Of a stretch of DNA of 64,000 bases, positions 8,913-16,041 are shown piece by piece. The position numbers were made by a program, and so were the translations under genes. The DNA is from Solimonas sp. SE-A11 (GTDB lineage Bacteria > Pseudomonadota > Gammaproteobacteria > Nevskiales > Nevskiaceae). A model generated the notes under the pieces. The model was not told the origin of the DNA. It ran no database searches and saw only the letters and a program-made list of their open reading frames with translations. The stretch covers positions 1 to 64,000 of the forward strand of contig NZ_JAUASX010000018.1 of the NCBI RefSeq assembly GCF_030345715.1. The letters are read 5' to 3'. Positions within the stretch are counted from its first letter, which is position 1. Every line of letters starts with the position of its first letter.

Positions 8913-9986
8913 ATGCGACTCGGCATTCTCGGACGCTATCTGCTGCGCGAAGCCGCCGGCGCCCTCGTCGCGGTAGCGCTGGTGCTGCTGGCGATCATGA
9001 TCTCCGCGCAATTTGCCCGTTACCTGGCCCAGGCGGCCGGCGGGACGCTGCCCAAGGACCTGCTGCTGAGTGTGGTCGCCCTCACCAGCCTGCAGTACCT
9101 GATGATCCTGATCCCCTTCTCCGCGCTGATGGCGGTGATGCTGACGCTGGGGCGCCTCTACAAGGACCAGGAGATCGCCGCCATGAACGGCTGCGGCGTC
9201 GGCGGTGGGCGCCTGTATCGGCCGTTCGTGATGCTGGCGGTGGGCATGGCGCTGCTGGCGGGTGCCTTCAGCTTCCAGGTCGGTCCCTGGGCGGGGCGCC
9301 AGGCGGATTTCCTTCTCAAGGACGGCCGCTGGCTGGTGCAGTTCAATCCCTTCGAGGCGGGGCGCTTCAAGGAAGTGGGGAACGGCCGCGCCGTGTTCTA
9401 CACCGACCGGGTCGACGACAGCGGCAACCAGTTGGGCATGGTCTTCGGCGAACTGCAGGACGAGGATGGCAGCAGCGCGCTGACGGCGCGATCCGGACGC
9501 TATGTCCAGGACGCCGACGGCAGCCGCCATCTGGTGCTGGAGGATGGCTGGCGCTTCCAGGGCGAGCCGGGCAAGGGCGCCTACGACATCACGCACTACC
9601 GGACCCTCACCTCGCGTATCCAGCTGCCGGAATTCGTCTACAAGTCCGAAGCGCGCAAGGTCAAGCCGACCCTGGAACTGCTGGGCTCCAGCGACCCCGC
9701 CGACCGTGCCGAATGGCACTGGCGCCTGGCTTCGCCGATCAGCGTGTTCCTGATGATCCTGATCGCGGTGCCGTTGTCGCATATCGCGCCGCGACAGGGC
9801 CGCTATGGCAAGGTCGTGATCGGCATCGTGGTGTACCTGCTGTATTCCAACCTGCTGACCTTTGGCCAGACCTACCTGGCCAAGGGCAAGATGCCGGAGG
9901 TGCTGGGCCTGTGGTGGATCCATGCCATGGCAGCCGCACTGGCTCTGACGCTGATCGCCAAGCGCGAGGGCTGGATGCGCAAATGA
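8913..9986 (+). CDS. lptF: LPS export ABC transporter permease LptF
   Basis: This 357-residue protein is one of the two permeases of the LptB2FGC complex, which extracts lipopolysaccharide from the inner membrane and feeds it to the periplasmic Lpt bridge. It has the YjgP/YjgQ fold: two or three N-terminal transmembrane helices (about 8-35, 50-75, 95-120), a periplasmic beta-jellyroll domain (about 125-265), and three C-terminal helices. LGRYLLRE at the N-terminus is typical. Its stop overlaps the lptG start (ATGA), so the two are translationally coupled. It is divergent from pepA, as in E. coli. Confidence 0.93.
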   Translation: MRLGILGRYLLREAAGALVAVALVLLAIMISAQFARYLAQAAGGTLPKDLLLSVVALTSLQYLMILIPFSALMAVMLTLGRLYKDQEIAAMNGCGVGGGRLYRPFVMLAVGMALLAGAFSFQVGPWAGRQADFLLKDGRWLVQFNPFEAGRFKEVGNGRAVFYTDRVDDSGNQLGMVFGELQDEDGSSALTARSGRYVQDADGSRHLVLEDGWRFQGEPGKGAYDITHYRTLTSRIQLPEFVYKSEARKVKPTLELLGSSDPADRAEWHWRLASPISVFLMILIAVPLSHIAPRQGRYGKVVIGIVVYLLYSNLLTFGQTYLAKGKMPEVLGLWWIHAMAAALALTLIAKREGWMRK

Positions 9987-11056
9987 TCCTCATCAGTCGT
10001 CTCGACCGCTACATCATGGGGCACATCTTCGGCCTCACCGCAATCGCCGCACTCGCGCTGTCGGCGATCTATACCTTCATCACCTTCGTGTCCGAGTCCG
10101 GCGACATCGGCAAGGGCAACTACGGCGTCTGGCAGTTGGCGGGCTACGTGCTGTGGCAGATTCCCACCAGCCTTCATGTATTGCTGCCGATCATTGCCCT
10201 GTTGGGCACCCTGATGGGCCTGGGCACGCTTGCGGCGCAGAACGAGATCACCGCCATGCGCGCGGCTGGCATCTCGCTGACCCGCATCGGCCGCGCCACG
10301 CTGATGGCAGGCCTGGTGATTGGCGCCATCAACCTGGTGCTGGGCGACTGGCTGGCGCCGATGGGCAAGCAGAATGCCACCGAACTGCGCGAGCAGTACC
10401 GTCGCGGGCGTGTGCCGGGCTCCATCGACCAGCCCGTCTGGCTGCGCGAGGGCAATGTCATCCTGCATGTCGGCCAGGTGAAGACCGAGACCGAGGTGGC
10501 GGATATCGTCGCCTACAGCCTGCGGCCGGACCTGGGTCTGGCGGCGGTGGTGCATGCCGAGGAGGCCAGCTACGTGGACGGCCACTGGCAGGCGCGCAAG
10601 GTACGCCGCACGGATTTCGGCGAGGCCGGCGCCAAGGTGGCCGAACTGCCGGAGATGGTCTGGGAGGGAAACATCTCGCCGGAGGTGCTGCGGCTGGTGA
10701 TGCTCAAGTCCAATGCCATCAGCATCCGCGGCCTGATGAGCCTGACCAGTTATCTCCAGGCCAATGACCTGGACGACGGCCAGTATCGCCTGGAGCTCTA
10801 CCGCAAGCTGATGGCGCCGTTCACGGTCATGGCCATGATGCTGTTCGCCGTGCCCTTCGTGATGGGGTCCCTGCGCGATACCGGTACCGGGCAGCGCTTG
10901 TTGTTCGGTGTTCTGGTGGGCGTGGCCTTCTACATGGCCAACGAAGTCACCGCCAATACCGGCCAGATTGGCGGCTGGCCACCGATACTGTCCGCAGGCC
11001 TGCCTACCTTCCTGCTCGGCGGCATCGCGGCCTGGCGGCTGATGCGGGCTCGCTAG
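9983..11056 (+). CDS. lptG: LPS export ABC transporter permease LptG
   Basis: This is the second permease subunit of the lipopolysaccharide extractor, 357 residues, starting MILISRLDRYIMGHIFG. The topology mirrors LptF: N-terminal helices, a periplasmic jellyroll (about 125-260) and three C-terminal helices including TVMAMMLFAVPFVMGSLR. The start at 9983 is set by the four-base ATGA overlap with lptF. A longer open frame begins at 8885 but only reads through lptF out of frame. It is convergent with the RDD gene. Confidence 0.94.
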   Translation: MILISRLDRYIMGHIFGLTAIAALALSAIYTFITFVSESGDIGKGNYGVWQLAGYVLWQIPTSLHVLLPIIALLGTLMGLGTLAAQNEITAMRAAGISLTRIGRATLMAGLVIGAINLVLGDWLAPMGKQNATELREQYRRGRVPGSIDQPVWLREGNVILHVGQVKTETEVADIVAYSLRPDLGLAAVVHAEEASYVDGHWQARKVRRTDFGEAGAKVAELPEMVWEGNISPEVLRLVMLKSNAISIRGLMSLTSYLQANDLDDGQYRLELYRKLMAPFTVMAMMLFAVPFVMGSLRDTGTGQRLLFGVLVGVAFYMANEVTANTGQIGGWPPILSAGLPTFLLGGIAAWRLMRAR

Positions 11057-11068
11057 CGCCGGCTGGTT

Positions 11069-11596
11069 CTAGGCCTTCTGCTTCGGTTCCACCACCACTT
11101 CGCAGCCGCTGAGCCAGTCCTGCGGTGCGCGCTTGCGCGCGTCCAGCAGGCTCAGCACGAAGGCGCCCGTCAGGATCGCCAGCACGGCGACGCCGGGCAG
11201 TTCGTAGTTGGGATGCCGGGCGGCGAGCGTGGGGGACGACAGCAGCGCCACCGCGATCATGGGGGCGCCCCAGACCACACTCATCACGGCATAGCGCACT
11301 GCTGCGGTGGGCCAGCGCAGCGCGCTGCCGTCGAGCCGGCGGACCCGCAACTGCCAGACACGCATGCCCAGCGTCTGGCCGCCGTTGGTCCAGGAGCCGC
11401 CGAAGAAACCCAGGCCCACCGCGAACAGGCAGAACCTGAGGGCCTTTTCGTTTTCATTGGCCTCTACTCCAAGCGCCCAGCAGCCGATCCCGAAGAAGAT
11501 CACCGTGGCGAAGGCCAGGCCTACGAGCAGCAGGCCGTCGTACACGGCAGCAGTTAGGCGCCGCCACAGCGGCGCGGGGAGGGTGGTCTCGGTCAC
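11069..11596 (-). CDS. RDD-family membrane protein
   Basis: This 175-residue protein has the RDD-domain pattern. RRLTAAVYDGLLL near residues 12-24 holds the Arg and Asp that name the family. GGQTLGMRVWQLRV (about 72-85) and a C-terminal RKRAPQDWLSG follow, with about four hydrophobic helices. RDD proteins are small inner-membrane proteins; some are implicated in ion exchange, but for this subgroup the role is unknown. It lies downstream of the glutathione peroxidase gene on the same strand with a 72-base gap and faces lptG tail to tail. Confidence 0.85.
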   Translation of the reverse strand: MTETTLPAPLWRRLTAAVYDGLLLVGLAFATVIFFGIGCWALGVEANENEKALRFCLFAVGLGFFGGSWTNGGQTLGMRVWQLRVRRLDGSALRWPTAAVRYAVMSVVWGAPMIAVALLSSPTLAARHPNYELPGVAVLAILTGAFVLSLLDARKRAPQDWLSGCEVVVEPKQKA

Positions 11597-11668
11597 GATC
11601 GATCAGGGTCTGGGTGCGTCAGGGGCGCGCAGCATACCCGCCGGGGCGCCCGGCCTGCACCCCGGCGT

Positions 11669-12232
11669 TCAGGGCGCCTTGGCCGCGAGCGCCGTCTCGA
11701 TCGCCTGCACCAGCTTGGGGTCCTCCGGCTTGGTGCGCGACGACCAGACCTCGATCGGTTGGCCGTCCCGCCCGATCAGGTACTTGTAGAAATTCCACTT
11801 GGGCGCCGTATCGGTGCGCTTGATCAGGGCCGCGAACAGCGGGTTGGCCTTGTCGCCGCGCACATCACTCTTTGTGAACATGGGGAAGCTCACGCCGAAG
11901 TTGAGCTTGCAGAACTTCTGGATCTCCTCGTCGCTGTCCAGTTCCTGTCCAGCGAACTGGTCCGAGGGGAAGCCCAGGACCACCAGGCCTTTGTCCTTGT
12001 AGGTCTTCCAGAGCTTTTCCAGCCCTTCGTACTGCGGGGTGAAGCCGCATTGGCTGGCGGTGTTCACCACCAGCACCACCTTGCCGCCGTAGGTCTCGCA
12101 GAGCGGCTCGACCGGGCCGAGCAGGCGCTTGGCGGAGGCGTTCAGGGGGCTGTTGGCCGGGCAGGCAGCGCTCGCCATGGGGGCGGCGGCGAGCAGGGCG
12201 AGTGTAAGGAGGAGGGGGCGGGCGAGGCGCAT
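11669..12232 (-). CDS. Exported glutathione peroxidase-family protein
   Basis: The 187-residue product has a signal peptide (MRLARPLLLTLALLAAAP..., cleavage probably after ASA, residue 22) followed by a thioredoxin-fold glutathione peroxidase domain. The peroxidatic cysteine is Cys62 in NTASQCGFTPQY, and GFPSDQFAGQE and WNFYKYLIGRDG supply the Gln and Trp of the usual active-site set. It is the cysteine, not selenocysteine, type. Such proteins reduce peroxides using thioredoxin or glutathione; the signal peptide suggests work in the periplasm. The partner reductant cannot be identified. Confidence 0.88.
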   Translation of the reverse strand: MRLARPLLLTLALLAAAPMASAACPANSPLNASAKRLLGPVEPLCETYGGKVVLVVNTASQCGFTPQYEGLEKLWKTYKDKGLVVLGFPSDQFAGQELDSDEEIQKFCKLNFGVSFPMFTKSDVRGDKANPLFAALIKRTDTAPKWNFYKYLIGRDGQPIEVWSSRTKPEDPKLVQAIETALAAKAP

Positions 12233-12437
12233 GGGGGGCTCCGAGGGGCTTTGAGACGGAGGATACGATGGAAAGAAGGGTATGGAGGCGGTGAACGCGG
12301 GTTCTCCCTATGTTGCTGGCGGGAGCGGGGTGGTGTGTTGGCGGTACGCACCTCGCCGCCGATTGAGAGGCCCTCACCCGGCGCTCCGCGCGACCTCTCC
12401 CAGAGGGAGAGGTAAGAAGTGTGGCCCTACCGGGATT
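12233..12437. repeat. Non-coding region with a dispersed palindrome
   Basis: No gene is seen. The stretch contains CTCACCCGGCGCTCCGCGCGA and, at 12393-12413, a 9-bp stem ACCTCTCCC/GGGAGAGGT with a three-base loop. This matches the CCTCTCCC-type dispersed palindromes found again at 43613, 43742 and 59237. It may also hold the promoter of the glutathione peroxidase gene; none is obvious. Confidence 0.5.
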
Positions 12438-12543
12438 GTCAGGCCCATCCATGGGCCTGACCCTCGGCCTTGCCGAGGGCTGCTGGCGCTTTGCGCCAGC
12501 GCGCCGGATCGCTCCTGGCGATCCGGTCGAACCCTGCGGGTTC
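12438..12543. repeat. Tandem array of five perfect hairpins
   Basis: Five adjacent palindromes fill 106 bases with almost no spacing. Stem 1: 12438-12448 with 12451-12461 (11 bp, GTCAGGCCCAT). Stem 2: 12461-12468 with 12472-12479 (CCCTCGGC). Stem 3: 12482-12489 with 12493-12500 (GCTGGCGC). Stem 4: 12504-12512 with 12518-12526 (CCGGATCGC). Stem 5: 12529-12534 with 12538-12543 (GAACCC). The stems are all different in sequence but similar in size, with loops of 2-5 bases. The array lies downstream of the tRNA-Glu terminator. Confidence 0.8.
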
Positions 12544-12570
12544 TCATCCCGGTGTCGCGCCAAACGCGCA

Positions 12571-12600
12571 CAAAAAAGCCCCCTTGCGGGGGCTGTTTTT
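12571..12600 (-). terminator. Intrinsic terminator of tRNA-Glu
   Basis: The stem AGCCCCC/GGGGGCT (12577-12583 with 12588-12594, loop TTGC) is followed, on the minus strand, by a run of six T. It begins only about 16 bases after the tRNA-Glu CCA end. An A/T flank on the other side would allow weak activity in the plus direction too. Confidence 0.85.
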
Positions 12601-12610
12601 GCTGCTTGTT

Positions 12611-12686
12611 TGGCGCTCCTACCGGGATTCGAACCCGGGTTTAAGCCTTGAGAGGGCTCCGTCCTAGGCCTCTAGACGATAGGAGC
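12611..12686 (-). tRNA. tRNA-Glu (anticodon CTC)
   Basis: The minus strand folds as a 76-base tRNA with an encoded CCA end (12611-12613). The acceptor stem is GCTCCTA/TAGGAGC, the D-arm contains TCTAGAGGCCTAGGA, and the T-arm is CCGGG TTCGAAT CCCGG. The anticodon loop CTCTCAA, closed by GAGCC/GGCTT, places CTC as the anticodon, so this reads GAG codons. The overall sequence resembles bacterial tRNA-Glu. The usual Glu tRNA has TTC; a CTC isoacceptor is an addition that suits a GAG-rich genome. Confidence 0.93.
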
Positions 12687-12713
12687 ATGTTTCAGGCGAC
12701 AACAAGGGCGCGT

Positions 12714-12741
12714 ATTATACGCAGCGTTTCGCGCCTCTCAA
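12714..12741 (-). promoter_or_regulatory. Sigma-70 promoter of tRNA-Glu
   Basis: On the minus strand, TTGAGA (12736-12741) and a perfect TATAAT (12714-12719) are separated by 16 bases. A G/C-rich discriminator follows, the form seen in stringently controlled stable-RNA promoters. Transcription would begin near 12707, about 20 bases before the mature tRNA 5' end. The -10 lies in a palindromic GTATTATAC, so it could also act rightwards towards pcnB. Confidence 0.8.
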
Positions 12742-12777
12742 GGCCCTGATCAAAAAAAACATTAGCAGGTACCCACC

Positions 12778-14070
12778 ATCGAACCCCAGCGCATTCCCCG
12801 CGCCGAGCATCCCATCTCCCGCTCGCAGCTTTCCAGCGCGGCGCTCAAGACGCTCTACACCCTCAAGGACGCCGGCTACGAGGCCTATGTGGTCGGTGGC
12901 GGCGTGCGCGACCTGCTCGCCGGCATCGAGCCCAAGGACTTCGACATTGCGACCAACGCCCATCCGGAGCAGATCCGGCAGGTGTTCCGCAGTTGCCGCC
13001 TGGTGGGCCGCCGTTTCCTGATCGCCCATGTGCGCTTCGGTGACGAAATCCTGGAGGTCACCACCTTCCGTGGCCCGATCACGGATTCCCACGAGCGCGA
13101 CGAGACCGGCCGCATCCTCTCGGACAATCAGTACGGCAACCTGGAGCAGGACGCCTTCCGCCGCGATTTCACGGTCAATGCGCTGTACTACGACATCCGC
13201 GACTTCTCCATCGTGGACTTCGCCGGCGGCCTGCAGGACTGCAAGGACGGCGTGATCCGCCTGATCGGCGATCCGGAACTGCGCTACCGTGAGGACCCGG
13301 TCCGCATGCTGCGGGCGGTCCGCATTGCCAACAAGCTGAAATACCGCATCGAGCCGGCCAGCGCCGAGCCAATCCGCCGCCTCTCCGCGCTGCTGCAGGA
13401 AATCCCGGCGGCGCGCTTGTTCGACGAGGTGCTCAAGCTGCTGCAGAGCGTCGACGGCGTGGCCAACTTCGAAGGACTGCGCGAGCACGGGCTGTTCGGG
13501 CAGTTGTTCCCTTATACCGAATCCATGCTGCGCTACCCGCGTGCGCTGGACTTCGTGAAGCGTGCCCTGGGCAACACCGCCGAGCGCGTGCGCACCGACA
13601 TGCCGGTCAGCCCGGCCTTCCTCTACGCCGCGCTGCTGTGGCCGGCGGTGGCTGCCCAGGTCAACACTCTGGTCGGCCGTGACGGCAAGCATCCCAACGT
13701 GGCGATCGCCGAGGCCTCCGAGATCGTGCTGTCGCAGGCGATCCAGCGCGTGGCGATCCCCAAGCGCTTCTCGGTGCCGATGCGCGAAATCTGGGCCATG
13801 CAGACCCGTTTCGACGGCCGCCGTGGCGGCCGTGCCCAGCGCCTGATGACCCACCCGCGCTTCCGTGCGGCCTACGACTTCCTGCTGCTGCGCGCGGCCG
13901 TCGGCGAGGCGCCGCAGGAGCTGGCGGACTGGTGGACCGAGGCCCAGAAGGGCGCGGAACTGCCCCCTGTGCCGACGGACGAGGACTCGCCGGGTGAGGG
14001 CAACGGGCCCAAGCGCCGCCGCCGTCGCGGTGGGCGTGGGCGCCGCCGTCCGGCAGCCTCCACGGACTGA
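12778..14070 (+). CDS. pcnB: Poly(A) polymerase I, apparent AUC start
   Basis: PcnB adds 3' poly(A) tails that mark RNAs for decay. The nucleotidyltransferase core shows VVGGGVRDLLAG (from residue 38) and the catalytic aspartates in KDFDIAT (Asp54, Asp56). The basic tail (KRRRRRGG...) is typical. Homologous sequence (IPRAEHPISRSQLSS...TLKDAGYEAY) extends upstream to an in-frame TAG at 12763-12765, yet that interval has no ATG, GTG or TTG. The best start is ATC at 12778, seven bases after AGCAGGT. This gives 430 residues. The first canonical start (GTG, 12889) would delete conserved sequence and begin inside the nucleotide-binding motif. E. coli pcnB is known to use the rare start AUU, so a near-cognate start is credible. 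It overlaps folK by one base. Confidence 0.92.
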   Translation: MEPQRIPRAEHPISRSQLSSAALKTLYTLKDAGYEAYVVGGGVRDLLAGIEPKDFDIATNAHPEQIRQVFRSCRLVGRRFLIAHVRFGDEILEVTTFRGPITDSHERDETGRILSDNQYGNLEQDAFRRDFTVNALYYDIRDFSIVDFAGGLQDCKDGVIRLIGDPELRYREDPVRMLRAVRIANKLKYRIEPASAEPIRRLSALLQEIPAARLFDEVLKLLQSVDGVANFEGLREHGLFGQLFPYTESMLRYPRALDFVKRALGNTAERVRTDMPVSPAFLYAALLWPAVAAQVNTLVGRDGKHPNVAIAEASEIVLSQAIQRVAIPKRFSVPMREIWAMQTRFDGRRGGRAQRLMTHPRFRAAYDFLLLRAAVGEAPQELADWWTEAQKGAELPPVPTDEDSPGEGNGPKRRRRRGGRGRRRPAASTD

Positions 14071-14543
14071 TGCCGCTCGCCTATATCGGCCTGGGCGCCA
14101 ATCTCGGCCAGCCGGCCGAGCAGGTATTGCAGGCCCTGGCTGGTCTCGGCAGCTGTGGCCGCGTGCTGGCGCAATCCCCCCTGTACCGCACAGCCCCGCT
14201 GGGCGAGCCCGGGCAGCCGGACTACTGCAACGCCGCCTGCGTGCTCGATACCGGGCTGACGCCGCGGCAGCTCATGGATCGCCTGCTGGACCTGGAACGC
14301 TGCGCGGGGCGGGTGCGCGATGGCCGGCGCTGGGCGGCACGACGCCTCGACCTGGACCTGCTGCACTACGAAGGCGTGACGCTGGATTCGCCGGAGCTGT
14401 GCCTGCCGCATCCGCAGATCGGCCGGCGCAACTTCGTGCTGGCGCCGCTGGCCGACGTGGCTCCCGACCTGGAAATCCCCGGGGTGGGCCGCGTGGCCGA
14501 TGCCGCGCAGGCGCTGGGCCGGGCCGGCCTGCAGCCCTGGTAG
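14070..14543 (+). CDS. folK: 6-hydroxymethyl-7,8-dihydropterin pyrophosphokinase
   Basis: HPPK transfers pyrophosphate from ATP to the pterin in folate synthesis. The 157-residue product begins PLAYIGLGANLG and contains the HPPK signature around RRWAARRLDLDLLHYEG (about 90-106; the Asp pair binds magnesium), then LPHPQIGRRNFVLAPL. The start ATG at 14070 shares its A with the pcnB stop (TGATG), so translation is coupled. pcnB-folK is a conserved gammaproteobacterial pair. Confidence 0.95.
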   Translation: MPLAYIGLGANLGQPAEQVLQALAGLGSCGRVLAQSPLYRTAPLGEPGQPDYCNAACVLDTGLTPRQLMDRLLDLERCAGRVRDGRRWAARRLDLDLLHYEGVTLDSPELCLPHPQIGRRNFVLAPLADVAPDLEIPGVGRVADAAQALGRAGLQPW

Positions 14544-14550
14544 CAGGCCG

Positions 14551-15180
14551 ATGAACTATTACGCCATCGAAGGGCCCATCGGTGCGGGCAAGAGCACGCT
14601 TGCGCGCCTGCTGGCGGCGGAGCTGGGCTACGAGTTGCTGCTGGAGCGCCCGGAGGACAACCCCTTCCTGCCGCGCTTCTACCGTGATCCGGCCAGCGGC
14701 GCGCTGCCGGCGCAGCTGGCCTTCCTGCTGCAGCGGGCGGGGCAGGCCGAGCAACTGCAGCAGCCGGACCTGTTCTCCCGGGGCTGCGTGGCGGACTTCC
14801 TGTTCGACAAGGACCGGCTGTTCGCCGAGCTGACGCTGGAGCACGCCGACTTCGAGCTGTACCTGAAGGTGTTCGAGCGCCTGGCCTGGAATGTGCCGCC
14901 GCCGAAGCGGGTGATCCACCTCACCGCCCCGCCGGAGCTGCTGCTGGAACGCATCGCCCGGCGCGGACGGGAGTACGAGGTGTCGATCGAGGCGGACTAC
15001 CTTCTGCGCCTATCCGCGGCCTACCGCCGCTATTTCAGCCAGTACGCGCCGGCTCCGGTCATCGAGGTGGACACGGCACGCTTCGATTTCCTGCATTCGC
15101 GGGCGGATTTTTGCGAACTTCTGTCAGCTTTGGGCGAGGACGGCGACGGGCTGCGATTGCCGCGGGACCATTTGCTATAG
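14551..15180 (+). CDS. Deoxynucleoside kinase (dGK/dAK family)
   Basis: This 209-residue protein belongs to the deoxynucleoside kinase family (thymidine kinase 2/dCK-like). The P-loop is GPIGAGKST at residues 8-16, followed by LLLERPEDNPFL (the ExxxxNP motif contacting substrate), a DRLF segment, and a LID-like arginine region ERIARRGREYE. Such enzymes salvage deoxynucleosides to monophosphates. The gene sits between folK and panB, as it does in many gammaproteobacteria; the reason for this linkage is not known. Which deoxynucleoside it prefers cannot be read from the sequence. The ATG at 14551 follows folK by seven bases. Confidence 0.85.
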   Translation: MNYYAIEGPIGAGKSTLARLLAAELGYELLLERPEDNPFLPRFYRDPASGALPAQLAFLLQRAGQAEQLQQPDLFSRGCVADFLFDKDRLFAELTLEHADFELYLKVFERLAWNVPPPKRVIHLTAPPELLLERIARRGREYEVSIEADYLLRLSAAYRRYFSQYAPAPVIEVDTARFDFLHSRADFCELLSALGEDGDGLRLPRDHLL

Positions 15181-15182
15181 TC
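15171..15182 (+). promoter_or_regulatory. Possible extended -10 promoter for panBC
   Basis: TTTGCTATAGT contains TGnTATAGT, an extended -10 element, overlapping the end of the kinase gene 38 bases before panB. There is no good -35. The short spacer that follows holds TTTTCGGAGCCC twice in near-identical form. The proposal is based on motif and position only. Confidence 0.35.
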
Positions 15183-15219
15183 GCGCCGCTTTCGGAGCCC
15201 CCCTATTTTCGGAGCCCGT

Positions 15220-16041
15220 ATGGAACCCGCCAAGACCGTGAACGTTTCCGAGCTGCGCCGCATGCGCGAGGCCGGCGAGAAGATCGCCTGCCTGACCTGC
15301 TACGACGCCAGCTTCGCCCTGATCCAGGACCGCGCCGGCGTCGACATGATCCTGGTGGGTGACTCGCTGGGTATGGTCATCCACGGCGGCAATACCACCA
15401 CGCCGGTGACGGTGGCGGACATCGCCTATCACTCGCGCTGCGTCGCCCCGCACCTGAAACGCGCCTTCCTGGTGGCGGACCTGCCGTTCCTGTCCTATGC
15501 CACCCTGGAGCGCGCGCTGGATGCCAGCCTGCGCCTGATGCAGGAGGGCGGCGCCAAGATGGTGAAGCTCGAGGGCGGCCGCGAGCAAGCCAGCATCGTC
15601 GAGTACCTGTCGGTGCGTGGTGTGCCGGTCTGTGCGCACCTGGGCCTGCGCCCGCAGTTCGTGCACAAGATGGGGGCCATGAAGGTGCAGGGCAGGGACG
15701 AGGAGGCTGCTCGGGAAATGCTCCACGATGCCGAGGTTCTGGCCAAGGCTGGCGCCGACCTGCTGCTGCTGGAATGCGTGCCGGCCGAGCTGGGGCGCCG
15801 CATCACCGAGGCATCCCCGGTGCCGGTGATCGGCATCGGTGCCGGCCAGGACGTGGATGGCCAGATCCTGGTGATGCACGACATCCTCAACATCTCGCCG
15901 ATGGTGACGCTGGGTCGCAAGCCGCGCTTCGTCAAGAATTACATGACCGGTGGCGTCGACATCGAAACGGCCATCCGCAACTACGTCGCCGAGGTCAAGA
16001 GCGGCGCCTATCCCGCCCCCGAGCACTGCTTCCTGAAGTGA
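15220..16041 (+). CDS. panB: 3-methyl-2-oxobutanoate hydroxymethyltransferase
   Basis: PanB makes ketopantoate from 2-oxoisovalerate and methylene-tetrahydrofolate, the first committed step of pantothenate synthesis. The 273-residue TIM-barrel protein shows LTCYDASFA (about 25-33), the magnesium site VGDSLGMV (46-53), MVKLEGG, and the C-terminal GRKPRFVKNY segment. Length is normal. Its stop overlaps the panC GTG start by four bases (GTGA), so the two are coupled. Confidence 0.96.
   Translation: MEPAKTVNVSELRRMREAGEKIACLTCYDASFALIQDRAGVDMILVGDSLGMVIHGGNTTTPVTVADIAYHSRCVAPHLKRAFLVADLPFLSYATLERALDASLRLMQEGGAKMVKLEGGREQASIVEYLSVRGVPVCAHLGLRPQFVHKMGAMKVQGRDEEAAREMLHDAEVLAKAGADLLLLECVPAELGRRITEASPVPVIGIGAGQDVDGQILVMHDILNISPMVTLGRKPRFVKNYMTGGVDIETAIRNYVAEVKSGAYPAPEHCFLK

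Noticed and set aside
12438-12543. CRISPR array or integron cassette sites
   Set aside because: The palindromes do not share a repeat sequence, there are no equal spacers, and no cas or integrase gene is nearby.
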